Assembly (NCBI GenBank): GCA_964545715.1
Contig: CAZJHX010000002.1
Span: 1 to 64,000, forward strand
Source of the DNA: CAZJHX01 sp964545715
Lineage (GTDB): Bacteria; Myxococcota_A; UBA9042; GCA-2863065
DNA length: 64,000 nucleotides
Direction: 5' to 3'
The notes below the pieces were generated by a model that saw only the letters and a program-made list of their open reading frames with translations, had not been told where the DNA came from and did no database searches. Below, piece by piece: positions 7,677 through 18,595 of the stretch. The first letter of the stretch is position 1; each line of letters opens with the position of its first letter. Made by a program: the position numbers and the translations under genes.

Positions 7677-8753
7677 CTAATCCGGCGTGCAGTTGCCGCC
7701 CAGCGGCAGGCCCTGAGCGCAGAGCCGGTAGCCCTGTGACGGGTAGTAATACGCCCAGATGAAGCACATCTCGTCTTTGGCGGAGGTGCCGAAGGTGAGC
7801 GGAGTCTGGCCCGTGTTGTTCCAGCTGCAGCGCATGCGCACGCCGGAGCCCTTCTCGAACTCGAACTCGGGATCGTATTGCAGCAGCGGCGCCTCGTCCC
7901 ACTTGAACTGCTCGTCCAGCGGGTACATCGGGGTGCCGGGGTCGTTTTTGTCGGTGGACTTGGTGACCTCGACGTTGGTGCCCATGGCGTGGGTGTGGCC
8001 AGTCATGGCAAAGACCTTGGAGCCGTTGGGCACGTCCAGCCAGATCCACGGCGTCTGGGCCTCGCCCTTGGGGATGTAGAAGTTGGCGGTGCCGTAGAAG
8101 AGCAGGTCCGCCTTTTCGATGGCGCCGGGATCGTCCGCGACCTCAAACGTGACGTCGGCGTGGGCCGTGATCTCCTCGGTGTAGTAGTTCAGGAAGTGGC
8201 CCTCCATACGCAGCATCTGGTTGGCCTCGAGCTCCAGACCGACGCCGTCGGGAAACTGGAGCGTCTCCTCGGCGATCTCGCTGATCATGAGCGGGTATGA
8301 CTGCCCGGAGGCGACCTCCAGGAAGGGGGTGCACGGCTTGGGTGTGAGCTGCTCCTGCTTCGCACTGGAGCGGTAGATGATCAGGTGATGTGAGCCCTTG
8401 GCCAGCTTGGTCTTGATGGCGGTGACGACGATGGGATCGAGGTTGCCGAGGCGCTTGACCACGCACATGGTCTGCTCTTTGCCGGGCTTCATCGTCCAGT
8501 CGCCCAGGAAGGTGGTGTAGCTCGTCGGACTGGGATCGGGGTCGGGATCGGGATCGGGGTCCGGATCGGGATCGGGGTCCGGATCGGGATCGGGGTCCGG
8601 ATCGGGATCGGGATCGGGGTCCGGGTCGGGCTGGGCTACGTCCTCGGGGTTATCGCCCGTGGTCGAGTCGGTGCCTTCTCTGGGACTTGGGGAGGGGGAA
8701 CAGGCGAGTGTCGCAGACGCAACAACGATCAGCAGGGGGCACAGAAACCGCAT
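7677..8753 (-). CDS. PHM-like copper type II monooxygenase lipoprotein
   Basis: A 358-residue lipoprotein: signal peptide with lipobox 'SATLAC', then a long Asp-Pro repeat linker (about residues 42-75), then a globular domain. Three motifs match the copper ligands of peptidylglycine/dopamine-type monooxygenases: 'GSHHLIIYR' (His122/His123), 'TGHTHAMGT' (His253/His255, the CuB H-x-H) and 'KDEMCFIW' (Met329, the CuB methionine). This family uses ascorbate-like reductants to hydroxylate substrates; bacterial members are poorly studied and the substrate is unknown. ATG 8753 is preferred over TTG 8759 because GGAG lies nine bases upstream. It lies downstream of the nuo operon on the same strand. 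Confidence 0.78.
   Translation of the reverse strand: MRFLCPLLIVVASATLACSPSPSPREGTDSTTGDNPEDVAQPDPDPDPDPDPDPDPDPDPDPDPDPDPDPDPDPSPTSYTTFLGDWTMKPGKEQTMCVVKRLGNLDPIVVTAIKTKLAKGSHHLIIYRSSAKQEQLTPKPCTPFLEVASGQSYPLMISEIAEETLQFPDGVGLELEANQMLRMEGHFLNYYTEEITAHADVTFEVADDPGAIEKADLLFYGTANFYIPKGEAQTPWIWLDVPNGSKVFAMTGHTHAMGTNVEVTKSTDKNDPGTPMYPLDEQFKWDEAPLLQYDPEFEFEKGSGVRMRCSWNNTGQTPLTFGTSAKDEMCFIWAYYYPSQGYRLCAQGLPLGGNCTPD
8528..8630 (-). repeat. Asp-Pro coding repeat (GGATCGGGATCGGGGTCC units)
   Basis: Near-identical 18-base units repeat in tandem and encode (DP)n in the linker of the copper-monooxygenase-like lipoprotein. The arrangement is typical of surface-anchored linkers in this bacterial group and is prone to length variation. 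Confidence 0.85.
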
Positions 8754-8792
8754 CAACAACTACTCCACAGGCGTGAGCCGCGGCGCAGTGTA

Positions 8793-8873
8793 TCAGAAGA
8801 GCGGCCCGTACAGCATGAGAACCCCGGCCATCGCCATCAGGGCGCCGCCACCAAACAACAGCGTGCTACGCAT
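8793..8873 (-). CDS. Predicted 26-aa single-helix membrane microprotein
   Basis: Short reading frame of 26 codons translating as MRSTLLFGGGALMAMAGVLM followed by LYGPLF, then TGA. It is one hydrophobic segment with a positive N-terminus. ATG 8873 is preceded by a strong GGAGG with eight bases of spacing, and it lies 52 bases after the nuoN stop on the same strand, so it would be the last cistron of the nuo operon. No family is recognised. It could be a small accessory subunit of complex I or an unrelated membrane peptide. Confidence 0.55.
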   Translation of the reverse strand: MRSTLLFGGGALMAMAGVLMLYGPLF

Positions 8874-8925
8874 TTTGTGAACCTCCAACTCCGGTCGGCA
8901 AGATGCCTCTGCCGACTACACTACG

Positions 8926-10359
8926 TCAAGTGAGGGCAAGTGGATCGGTGACCGAGATCACTGCCTGGGCGGCGCTGACGGCCATGTCCCACAGCGGGCC
9001 TGGGAACGTGCCCAGGAGCAGTACGGCGATCAGCGCCAGCAGGCCGGCGATTCTCAAAGACGGATCGACTGCGATGGGCGACGTGTCGTCAGAGGCCTCG
9101 ACGAACGCCGCTTTGACGACGATCAGGTAGTAATAGAGCGAAATCGCGGCGTTGACGGCTGCGATGAGGACCAGGATGAGCTGGCCGCGCTGCAGGGCCG
9201 CCGCAAACAAGAACCACTTGCCCGCGAAGCCCGGGGTGGGCGGGATGCCGGCCAGGCCGAACATGGCGACCAGCAGCATCATCGCCAGGAACGGGCTGCG
9301 CTTGTGCAGGCCTTTGAGCGAGTCGAACGTGGGGTTGTGCCCGTCGCGTCCGACGGCGCAGACGACCGCGAATGCGCAGAAGGCCATGAGCAGGTAGACC
9401 AGGCCGTAGAAGAGGGCGCTGGCGATGCCGACGACGCTAAAAGCGTACAGGCCGACCATGATGTAGCCGGCGTGGGCGATGGTGGAGTAGGCCAGCAGGC
9501 GCTTGATGTCGCGCTGGACGAGCGCGGCCAGGTTGCCGAAGGTCATGGACACCGCGGCCAGCACGAAGAAGACCGTGAACAGGTCGCCCGGGTTTGTGTA
9601 CGACATGGTGCAGGCGCGGACCAGCACACCGACAGCGGCGACCTTGGACACGGTGCCTACGAACGTGGCGACCTGATGCGGTGAGCCCTCGTACGCGTCG
9701 GGCGCCCAGCTGTGGAATGGGAAGACCGCCAGCTTGAACAGAAAGCCGGACAGGGCGAGGAGTACGCCCACGTAGAAAATCGGGGTGCCGTTGGCGGCGG
9801 TCGAGGTCGCGATGTCGGAGATGTAAGTGGACCCGGCGATGCCGAAGATCAGGCTGAGCCCGTACAGGGTGACCGCGGAGCTGGCGGCGCCGTAGATCAG
9901 GTACTTGATGCCCGCTTCGCTGCCGATGACCTGGTTTCGGTGCAGCGCGACCAGGATGAACATCCCGTATGCCGAGAGCTCGAGCGCGACGTACAGCGTG
10001 AGCAGCTCGGTGGCGCTGACCAGCATCATCATGCCGGCGGTGGAGACGAACATGAAGAAGGGCAGGTCCAGGCGGACGGACGCGCGCACGGTCTCGGCGT
10101 CGGCGGCGGCCATGACGGTCAGCAGCAGTCCGATCGCCAGGCCCAGCTTGAGCAGCTGGGAGAAGATGTCCACCGTATAGATGCCGTCGAAGAAGGCCTG
10201 GCCGCTCTGGTCCAGGGAGAGAGCGGTGGCGAGCAGGACGACGCCCGCCATGACGACTGCGGCGCGGTGGCATGTCCGATAGGGGACGTCGGCCAGCGAC
10301 ATGATGAACACGACCAGCGTGCCCAGCAGCGTTACGATCTCCGGCAGAAAGAGCATCAT
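8926..10359 (-). CDS. nuoN: NADH-quinone oxidoreductase subunit N
   Basis: A 477-residue antiporter-like membrane subunit of respiratory complex I, with about 14 predicted helices. Family signatures include 'LYVALELSAYGMFILVALHR', 'GAASSAVTLYGLSLIFG', 'FKLAVFPFHSWAPDAYEGSP' and 'IKRLLAYSTIAHAGYIMVG', which hold the conserved Glu and Lys residues of the proton path. It contributes one of the proton channels. Its ATG overlaps the nuoM stop by four bases. Last recognised subunit gene of the cluster. Confidence 0.96.
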   Translation of the reverse strand: MMLFLPEIVTLLGTLVVFIMSLADVPYRTCHRAAVVMAGVVLLATALSLDQSGQAFFDGIYTVDIFSQLLKLGLAIGLLLTVMAAADAETVRASVRLDLPFFMFVSTAGMMMLVSATELLTLYVALELSAYGMFILVALHRNQVIGSEAGIKYLIYGAASSAVTLYGLSLIFGIAGSTYISDIATSTAANGTPIFYVGVLLALSGFLFKLAVFPFHSWAPDAYEGSPHQVATFVGTVSKVAAVGVLVRACTMSYTNPGDLFTVFFVLAAVSMTFGNLAALVQRDIKRLLAYSTIAHAGYIMVGLYAFSVVGIASALFYGLVYLLMAFCAFAVVCAVGRDGHNPTFDSLKGLHKRSPFLAMMLLVAMFGLAGIPPTPGFAGKWFLFAAALQRGQLILVLIAAVNAAISLYYYLIVVKAAFVEASDDTSPIAVDPSLRIAGLLALIAVLLLGTFPGPLWDMAVSAAQAVISVTDPLALT

Positions 10360-11807
10360 GGGACGGCCGCCAGGACGTGGGTCGCGGTGTCGATGATGTC
10401 CAGGATCCAGCGCGGGAAGAAGCCGAACGCCACCAGGACGCCGATGAGCATGACGCGAGGGATCATCTCAAAGGGTGTGGGCTCGCGCAGGTGTGACCAC
10501 TTCTCGTTGACCGGGCCGAAGAGCGCTTTGCCAAAGACGCGCAACATGTAGGCGGCGGTGAAGATCAGGCCGGCGACGGACAGCACGCCCAGCACCGGGT
10601 AGACCTGAACGGCAGCGATGAACACGAGCAGCTCTGCCCAGAAGCTGGCGAAGCCGGGGACGCCGATGCCGCAAAGGCCGGCGATCAGGAAGAAGGTGAC
10701 CGCCGTGGGAAGCTGGCGAATCAGGCCGCCGAAGTGGCGGATGTCGCGGTCATGGGTCTGGTCGTAGATGAAGCCGACGGCGCTGAAGAAGAGGGCCGTC
10801 ATGACGCCGTGCGCAAACATCTGGAAGACCGCGCCGTTGATGCCGTCGATGGTCAGGGTGTTGAGGCCCAACAGCACGATCCCCATGTGGCTGACGCTGG
10901 AGAAGCCGATGACGTACTTGAAGTCGGTCTGGCGCATCGCAACGAACGCGCCGTAAACGATGTTGACGGTCGCCAACCCGGCAAAGACGGGGGCCCAGTC
11001 GGCGGCGCCCTCGGGCAGAATCGTCATCGCGATGCGAAGGATCCCGAAGGCGCCGAGCTTCATCAGAACGCCGGCGTGCAGCATCGACACGGCCGTCGGC
11101 GCCGCGACATGGCCGGTGGGCGACCACCCATGGAACGGGAACATGCCCGCCAGGATGCCGAAGCCGATGTACAGGAACGGATAGATGAAGAACTGGAACG
11201 TCGGGTCGTACTTGGCCTCGGAGAGCGCGATGATGTTCCAGGTGTCCAGGCCGGACTCGTAGTACAGCGCGATCAGCCCCGGGAAGAGCAGCGCGCTGCC
11301 CGCCATGAGAAAGAGCGTCAGCTTCATCGCCGAGTACTCTTTGCGCGTGGAGCCCCACACCGCGATGAGCGGGTACATCGGCAGGACGGCGACCTCGTAG
11401 AAAAAGAAGAACGCAAAGAGATCGAGTGACGTGAAGACCCCGAACACCCCGAAGACGAGGATGTTCATAAAGGCGAAGTACTCTTTGACGCGCAGCTCCA
11501 GGCTCCACATCGACAGGACGCCGGTGATGTAGACCAGCGCGTTGAGCGCCACCAGCACCACGCCGATGCCGTCGACCGCGATGGCGAATTGGATGCCGAA
11601 GCGCGGGATCCAGTCGTAGGTCTCGGCAAACTGGAAGCCGCCCAGCGCGCGGTCGTAGCCGGCCCAGACCATCATCGCCAGAACTAGAGAGGCGGCCCCC
11701 GCGACGGCTGAGATGACTTTGACCATGCGGTCGTCCCGCGCGACGAGGACGCCGACGGTGGCGACCAGCGGGCAGGCCATGATCAGGCTGAGGAGGTGGG
11801 CGCTCAT
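10356..11807 (-). CDS. nuoM: NADH-quinone oxidoreductase subunit M
   Basis: A 483-residue antiporter-like complex I subunit in the membrane arm. Motifs include 'FFFYEVAVLPMYPLIAVWG', 'GMFPFHGWSPTGHVAAPTAVSMLHAGVLMKLG' (split across helices 7-8) and 'DFKYVIGFSSVSHMGIVLLG'. Length matches family members. It starts at ATG 11807 two bases after the nuoL stop and overlaps nuoN by four bases. Confidence 0.96.
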   Translation of the reverse strand: MSAHLLSLIMACPLVATVGVLVARDDRMVKVISAVAGAASLVLAMMVWAGYDRALGGFQFAETYDWIPRFGIQFAIAVDGIGVVLVALNALVYITGVLSMWSLELRVKEYFAFMNILVFGVFGVFTSLDLFAFFFFYEVAVLPMYPLIAVWGSTRKEYSAMKLTLFLMAGSALLFPGLIALYYESGLDTWNIIALSEAKYDPTFQFFIYPFLYIGFGILAGMFPFHGWSPTGHVAAPTAVSMLHAGVLMKLGAFGILRIAMTILPEGAADWAPVFAGLATVNIVYGAFVAMRQTDFKYVIGFSSVSHMGIVLLGLNTLTIDGINGAVFQMFAHGVMTALFFSAVGFIYDQTHDRDIRHFGGLIRQLPTAVTFFLIAGLCGIGVPGFASFWAELLVFIAAVQVYPVLGVLSVAGLIFTAAYMLRVFGKALFGPVNEKWSHLREPTPFEMIPRVMLIGVLVAFGFFPRWILDIIDTATHVLAAVP

Positions 11808-11809
11808 GC

Positions 11810-13672
<1,863 letters not shown>

Positions 13673-13679
13673 GCGCGCG

Positions 13680-13985
13680 CTACCCCTTCAGGTCCTCGAG
13701 GTTGGTGACGTCGATGTTGTTGCGTGCGCGATATACCGCGATGGTGATCGACAGCGCGATGGCGACCTCTGCGGCGGCCAGGCCGATGATGAAGAGCACG
13801 ACGATCTGACCGACGGCCGGATCCGGCGACGTAAAGCGATTGAACGCCATGAAGTTGATCGACGCCGCATTCAGCATCAGCTCGACGCCGATGAGCATGG
13901 CGATCAGGTTGCGCCGCGCCACGACGGCATAGATGCCCAGGCTGAACAGGATCACACTGACGATGAGCACGCTGTGCAGCGTCAT
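13680..13985 (-). CDS. nuoK: NADH-quinone oxidoreductase subunit K
   Basis: A 101-residue, three-helix membrane subunit. 'LIAMLIGVELMLNAASINFMAF' carries the conserved membrane glutamate of helix 2, and 'FIIGLAAAEVAIALSI' carries that of helix 3. The ATG overlaps the nuoJ stop (ATGA, 13982-13985). Confidence 0.95.
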   Translation of the reverse strand: MTLHSVLIVSVILFSLGIYAVVARRNLIAMLIGVELMLNAASINFMAFNRFTSPDPAVGQIVVLFIIGLAAAEVAIALSITIAVYRARNNIDVTNLEDLKG

Positions 13986-14485
13986 GGCGTCGGCTCCTCG
14001 TCCTCGCGCGCAATCGCAATGGCGCCGACGATCGCGACGAGCAGCACCAGCGAGAGCATCTCAAAGACCAGGTTGTAGTGCGTGAGCAGGGCACGGCCGA
14101 TCGCCGCCACGGTCCATTGCTCGGAGTCCAGCGCAGCGGGCTGGCCCCCGAAGTCCGTGGATTGCAGCAGGAGCACCATGACGACCAAGAAGAGCAGGGC
14201 GGGCAGCGCACCGATCAGGCGTCGCTCGCGGCTCTCCTCCATCTTGCCGGCGGAGATCGAGTACGACAGCATGACCGCGAAGACCATCGCGACGCTGATG
14301 CCGCCGACGTAGACCAGCACCTCCATAGCGGCCACGAACGGGCTGCCCAGGCAGAAGAACATGCCGGCGATACCCATGAGCGAGATCGCCAGACCGAAGA
14401 CGGCGTGCAGGATATTGGGCAGCGTGACGGCCATAATGGCGCCCGCGACGGCGACTGCAATGCTCAGCCCGATGGCGATCGTCAA
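13982..14485 (-). CDS. nuoJ: NADH-quinone oxidoreductase subunit J
   Basis: A 167-residue membrane subunit with five helices. 'NILHAVFGLAISLMGIAGMF', 'AAMEVLVYVGGISVAMVFAVML' and a hydrophobic C-terminus match NuoJ. I place the start at TTG 14485, which forms a TTGA overlap with the nuoI stop and gives the normal length. The open frame extends far upstream inside nuoI but that part has no NuoJ similarity. Confidence 0.92.
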   Translation of the reverse strand: MTIAIGLSIAVAVAGAIMAVTLPNILHAVFGLAISLMGIAGMFFCLGSPFVAAMEVLVYVGGISVAMVFAVMLSYSISAGKMEESRERRLIGALPALLFLVVMVLLLQSTDFGGQPAALDSEQWTVAAIGRALLTHYNLVFEMLSLVLLVAIVGAIAIAREDEEPTP

Positions 14486-15072
14486 ACCTCGGCCGCCCCC
14501 TCGGCTGCGTCTTTCTCGGCTTTTGCCTCTTTCTTGGCCTTGGCGGCTTTTGCGGCGGCTTTGGCGGCCTTTGCGGCCTCCTTGGCGCGCTTCTCCTCTT
14601 CTTCGCGCGCCAGCTGCTCCTCGCGAAATTGGGTCTCGAAGTCCGCGTAGGGTTCCAGCAGGTCGTGCACGAAGCCGTCGCGCTGGTAGCCGGCCGTGTC
14701 GTACGACCTGGAGTACTCGAGCGTGGTCGTGGGGCACACGTCCAGGCACAGCCCGCACAAGCTGCACAGCGCGAAATCCATGGTGAACTTCTCGGCGCGC
14801 TTCTTCTTGATGCCCTCGACCTTGCCGCCCTCGATCTTGATGCAAAACGACGGGCAGATCTTCTCGCACTGCAGGCACGCCACGCAGTCGTGGCTGTTGG
14901 TCTCGTCAAACCGGATCAGCTTGATGGCGCTGCGATAGGCCCCGGAGAGCTCCGGCTTTTCGCGCGGATACTCCAGCGTGACCGGCTTGCGCAGCATGTG
15001 CCTGAACGTGATGCCCATGCCGATCAGCAGCGATCGCAGGCCGGTCCAGAGGCGGCTGAAATAGGCGCTCAA
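14482..15072 (-). CDS. nuoI: NADH-quinone oxidoreductase subunit I (two 4Fe-4S clusters)
   Basis: A 196-residue peripheral-arm subunit that carries clusters N6a and N6b. Both cysteine sets are complete: '[12 protein letters not shown]' and '[12 protein letters not shown]'. The start is TTG 15072, in a TTGA overlap with the nuoH stop, preceding '[22 protein letters not shown]', the usual amphipathic N-terminus. The C-terminus has an unusual extra tail of about 45 residues rich in Glu, Lys and Ala, probably a charged helix, not found in typical NuoI. Confidence 0.94.
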   Translation of the reverse strand: MSAYFSRLWTGLRSLLIGMGITFRHMLRKPVTLEYPREKPELSGAYRSAIKLIRFDETNSHDCVACLQCEKICPSFCIKIEGGKVEGIKKKRAEKFTMDFALCSLCGLCLDVCPTTTLEYSRSYDTAGYQRDGFVHDLLEPYADFETQFREEQLAREEEEKRAKEAAKAAKAAAKAAKAKKEAKAEKDAAEGAAEV

Positions 15073-16131
15073 GCGACCACCTTCAGTACAAACGCGGTGA
15101 CGATCAGGTTGGCGATGGCCAGCGGGATCAGCACGCCCCAGCAAAAGCTCATCAGCTGGTCGAAGCGGGTGCGCGGGAAGGTCCACCGAAACCACATCAT
15201 CATGAAGACGCAGGCGTAGACCTTCAGCAGGAACCACAGCGGCCCGGCGGCGAACGGGCCGTGCCAGCCGCCCAGAAACAGCACGGCGGCGACCATGCTC
15301 ACGATGAACATGTTGGTGTACTCCGCGAAGAAGAACATCGCGAAGCGCATGCCGCTGTACTCGGTGTGGAAGCCGGCGATCAGCTCGCTCTCGGCTTCGG
15401 GAATGTCAAACGGCGCCCGGTTGGTCTCGGCGGTGGGGGGGGGGAGGTTGATAAGAGCCCCCACCCCCCGAAAAAAAAAAAAACACAAAACCCCCCCCCC
15501 CGGCCCCCCCCCCNNNNNNNNNNGGCGCGGGGTGGGGGGGGGGGGGGGCGCTGTCCCGTTAGAGCCGCCCCGCAACCGGCTGAAACAAGATGAACCACAT
15601 GCCGCCGCCCTGGGCCTCCACGATGGCCTGCAGGTTCATGGTCCGCGTCATCAGCACCACCGACAATGCCGACAGGATGAGCGGGATCTCGTAGGAGATG
15701 TTTTGAGCGACCGAGCGCATGGCGCCGAGCAACGCGTACTTGTTGTTGGAGCCCCAGCCGGCCATGAAGATGCCGATGATCCCGATGCCGGCAAACGCGA
15801 ACACGAGCACGAGGCCGATGTCCACGTTGACCAGGGACCAATTCTCCGAGTACGGGAACAGCGCCACCGCCGCGACAACCGGGAAGAACACCACGACCGG
15901 GGCGGCGTGATAAAGCGGCTTATCGACGTGCTGCGGTGTGATCAGCTGCTTGGACAGCAGCTTCACCATGTCGGCCGCTGTCTGGAGCATCCCGGCGAAC
16001 CCGACCTCGGTAGGGCCCAGCCGTCGCTGAATCCGGGCCGAGACCTTGCGCTCCAGCCACACCAGAAACAGCGCGTTGAACGTGAGGTAGCCCATGATGA
16101 TGGCCAGCCCGCCGATCAGCGACATGATCAT
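15069..16131 (-). CDS. nuoH: NADH-quinone oxidoreductase subunit H, interrupted by an assembly gap
   Basis: The membrane subunit that helps form the quinone site. The N-terminal part (16131 down to about 15580) is intact, including '[21 protein letters not shown]' and '[18 protein letters not shown]'. The C-terminal part (about 15433 to 15069) resumes with '[20 protein letters not shown]', the family hallmark facing the quinone cavity. Between them, 15434-15575 is homopolymer-rich low-quality sequence with ten Ns, which breaks the frame. Comparing with the family, only about ten residues are really missing, so the gene is almost certainly whole in the organism. ATG 16131 overlaps the nuoD stop (ATGA). 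Confidence 0.85.
15434..15575. other. Assembly gap with low-quality homopolymer flanks
   Basis: Ten Ns occupy 15514-15523. They are flanked by runs of G, C and A of 7 to 15 bases that fit no coding frame, while nuoH-coding sequence is clean on either side. This is an assembly artefact, not a biological feature. Confidence 0.93.
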
Positions 16132-17261
16132 CGATCGACCTCCGGCATGACCACATCGATGCTGCCGACGATAGCGATCGTGTCCGCGACCATCGTGTTG
16201 CTCAGCGCGTCGCTCATGGACGCCAGGTTGGAGAACGATGGCGTGCGCAGCTTGATCTTCACGGGCCGGTCGGTGCCGTCGCTGATGATGTATTGCCCGT
16301 AGAGTCCGCGCGCCGACTCGACCGCGAAGTAGTGCTCGCCTTTGGGCGGCTTGAATCGTCGCGGCGTCTTCTTGGGCATGATGTCGCCGTCCGGCATCGC
16401 AGCGATCGCCTGCTCGATGATGCGCGCGCTCTGCTCCATCTCGGCGATGCGCACGCGATACCGCGCCAGGCAGTCGCCATCCGTCTCGATCGGCACGTCC
16501 CAGTCGAACTTGTCGTAGCCGCCGTAGGGCTCGGCCTTGCGCACGTCATAGGCGACTCCGGAGCCGCGCAGGCATGGGCCGGTCACCCCGTAGTCGATCG
16601 CCATGTCCCGCGGCATGAACCCGATCCCCTCACACCGCTCCCGAAAGATGACGTTTTTGGTCACCAGGTTGGAGTACTCAGGCATCCGGGTGCGCAGAAA
16701 CGCCAGGAAGTCCGTCGTCTGCTGCAAGAACGTGTCGTCCACGTCCATGGTGACGCCGCCGAACCGGCCATAGCAGTAGGTCAGGCGCGAGCCGGTGATC
16801 CGGTCCAGGATCGACAGAATGCGCTCCCGGTCCTCAAAGCAGTACAGAAAGACCGTGATGCCGCCGAGATCCAGCAGAAACGTGCCCAGCCACAGCAGGT
16901 GGCTCGAGATGCGGTTCAGCTCGTTGGCGATGATCCGGATGTGGACGGCCCGCTCGGGGACCTCGATGTCCATCATCTTCTCGATGGCCTGGCAGTACGC
17001 CAGGTTGTAGATCATGCCGCTGAGGTAATCGACGCGCGACGTGTTGGGCAGGAACATCAGGTAGTTCCGGTTCTCCGCCATCTTCTCGTGCGCACGGTGG
17101 GCAAAGCCGATGTCCGGCTCGCACTCCAGGATGAGCTCGCCCTTCATCTTGAGGATCAGGCGCAGCACGCCGTGCATCGACGGGTGCTGTGGGCCCATGT
17201 TCAAGTAGTAGGTGTCGCGGTCCTCGTCGGACCGGATGAGGGCGGTCGGATCCAGGTTCAA
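16128..17261 (-). CDS. nuoD: NADH-quinone oxidoreductase subunit D
   Basis: A 377-residue peripheral-arm subunit related to the hydrogenase large subunit; it forms the quinone pocket with NuoB. 'MGPQHPSMHGVLRL' contains the conserved quinone-site histidine. 'HRAHEKMAE' replaces the more common HRGxEK, a mild divergence. The C-terminus '[16 protein letters not shown]' is normal. I use TTG 17261, which overlaps the nuoC stop (TTGA), because residues upstream of it belong to another frame. Confidence 0.94.
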   Translation of the reverse strand: MNLDPTALIRSDEDRDTYYLNMGPQHPSMHGVLRLILKMKGELILECEPDIGFAHRAHEKMAENRNYLMFLPNTSRVDYLSGMIYNLAYCQAIEKMMDIEVPERAVHIRIIANELNRISSHLLWLGTFLLDLGGITVFLYCFEDRERILSILDRITGSRLTYCYGRFGGVTMDVDDTFLQQTTDFLAFLRTRMPEYSNLVTKNVIFRERCEGIGFMPRDMAIDYGVTGPCLRGSGVAYDVRKAEPYGGYDKFDWDVPIETDGDCLARYRVRIAEMEQSARIIEQAIAAMPDGDIMPKKTPRRFKPPKGEHYFAVESARGLYGQYIISDGTDRPVKIKLRTPSFSNLASMSDALSNTMVADTIAIVGSIDVVMPEVDR

Positions 17262-17704
17262 GGGGCGTCCTCGATCCGCCCAAAGTCCTTGAGCAGCGCA
17301 TGGAAGTCGCTGTCCTCGGGGCACAGCAGACGCTTCAGGTTTGGGTGTCCGTCGAAGCGCACGCCGTACATGTCCCAGATCTCGCGCTCGAACCAGTCCG
17401 CCGCCTTGTAAGAGGACGTCATCGTCGGGGCGGTCGCGTCGGGGTCGAGGTCTGTGTGGATGAGGTGCCGGTCGGCGGCCTCGAAGACGTTGAACGCGTA
17501 GACCAGCCGCATCTTCTGCAGGTCTTCGCGGCGATCCTGGCAGGTGATCATCTCCAGGAAGTAGCCCTCATCGCGAAACAGTCGCCCGATCGCCGGCAGC
17601 GCCTGGGCCTCGGCCGTCCACGTCGCGGAGAAGCCGCCGCCCTCGAACGCCTCGTTTGGCGCGGCAAGTCCCCCGTCGGTCAACGCTTGCGCGATCCCGC
17701 TCAT
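17258..17704 (-). CDS. nuoC: NADH-quinone oxidoreductase subunit C
   Basis: A 148-residue peripheral-arm subunit (30-kDa type). The conserved block '[20 protein letters not shown]' followed by 'RLLCPED' is diagnostic. It is somewhat shorter than standalone NuoC proteins of other bacteria. ATG 17704 overlaps the nuoB stop (ATGA, 17701-17704). Confidence 0.93.
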   Translation of the reverse strand: MSGIAQALTDGGLAAPNEAFEGGGFSATWTAEAQALPAIGRLFRDEGYFLEMITCQDRREDLQKMRLVYAFNVFEAADRHLIHTDLDPDATAPTMTSSYKAADWFEREIWDMYGVRFDGHPNLKRLLCPEDSDFHALLKDFGRIEDAP

Positions 17705-18213
17705 CCCTGGAACTTGTCCCCTTCCTTGATCTTGTCGCGCAGCTTCAAAATTCCGGCGATCAGCGCCTCCGGGCGCGGCGGACAGCCGGGGATGTACACG
17801 TCCACCGGCACCAACTCGTCGGCGCCCTCGTAAATGGCGTACTGGTTGGGGTACTTGAACGGGCCGCCATCGATCGTGCAGCCACCCATCGAGATGGCCC
17901 ACTTCGGCGCGGGCATCTGGTCCCACAGCGCCTTGATCACCGGGCCCATCTTCTTGGAGATCGTTCCGGCAAAGATCATCACGTCCGCCTGCCGCGCGCT
18001 CGGTCGAAAGACGCCGGCCCCAAAGCGATCCAGGTCATACCGGGACGCGCCCGCAGCCATCATCTCGATGGCGCAGCACGCCAGCCCGAACGTCAGCGGC
18101 CACAGCGAGTTGGCGCGCGCGGCGTTGATGAGATCGTCCAATACGGCAAACTTCACAAGCGGCGCTACCTGCATTCTTTGCAGCTCCAGTTGCGCTTCTG
18201 CGCCACTTTTCAT
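17701..18213 (-). CDS. nuoB: NADH-quinone oxidoreductase subunit B (4Fe-4S N2)
   Basis: A 170-residue subunit holding cluster N2, the immediate electron donor to quinone. The ligands are visible as '[10 protein letters not shown]' (the adjacent Cys pair), '[10 protein letters not shown]' and '[12 protein letters not shown]'. ATG 18213 overlaps the nuoA stop (ATGA); a GTG at 18240 in the same frame is an alternative but would overlap nuoA more. Confidence 0.96.
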   Translation of the reverse strand: MKSGAEAQLELQRMQVAPLVKFAVLDDLINAARANSLWPLTFGLACCAIEMMAAGASRYDLDRFGAGVFRPSARQADVMIFAGTISKKMGPVIKALWDQMPAPKWAISMGGCTIDGGPFKYPNQYAIYEGADELVPVDVYIPGCPPRPEALIAGILKLRDKIKEGDKFQG

Positions 18214-18590
18214 GTCCACTTGAAGACTCCCTTGCGCCACGCGTACGCCAGACCCAGAGACAAGATCAGCAAGAACATGCTGATTTCGATCATGTCGCGC
18301 CAGGCGAACTCTCCGTACACGACGGCGACCGGGAACAGGTACAGCACGTCCACCTCAAAGGCGACGAAGATCAGCGCAAAGATGTAATAGGCGACGCTGA
18401 ATCGAATCCAGGCGGATCCGACGGTGTCCATGCCGCACTCATACGTGTCACTGGTCTTCGGTCCGCTGTATCGCGGGGCGATGAGCTGTGGGACCAGCAG
18501 TGGAACCACGCCGACGGCGATCCCCAAAAACAGGAACCCGGCCAGCATCCAGTAGTCGTGCAGACTCTCCACGACCCTGGCTTTTAGCAC
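18210..18590 (-). CDS. nuoA: NADH-quinone oxidoreductase subunit A
   Basis: A 126-residue membrane subunit with three helices. '[20 protein letters not shown]' and '[20 protein letters not shown]' contain the conserved Cys of the flexible loop and the family acidic residues. The start is assigned to GTG 18590, just after the preceding gene's stop, with a purine-rich GAGGAAG almost touching it. First subunit of the nuo run. Confidence 0.94.
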   Translation of the reverse strand: MLKARVVESLHDYWMLAGFLFLGIAVGVVPLLVPQLIAPRYSGPKTSDTYECGMDTVGSAWIRFSVAYYIFALIFVAFEVDVLYLFPVAVVYGEFAWRDMIEISMFLLILSLGLAYAWRKGVFKWT

Positions 18591-18595
18591 CTTCC

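Noticed and set aside
8528..8630. The GGATCGGG repeats as a CRISPR array
   Set aside because: There are no unique spacers; the repeats encode an Asp-Pro linker inside a lipoprotein.
15434..15575. Homopolymer G/C/A runs as a biological repeat or frameshift in nuoH
   Set aside because: They adjoin an N run and nuoH is clean on both sides; this is an assembly problem.
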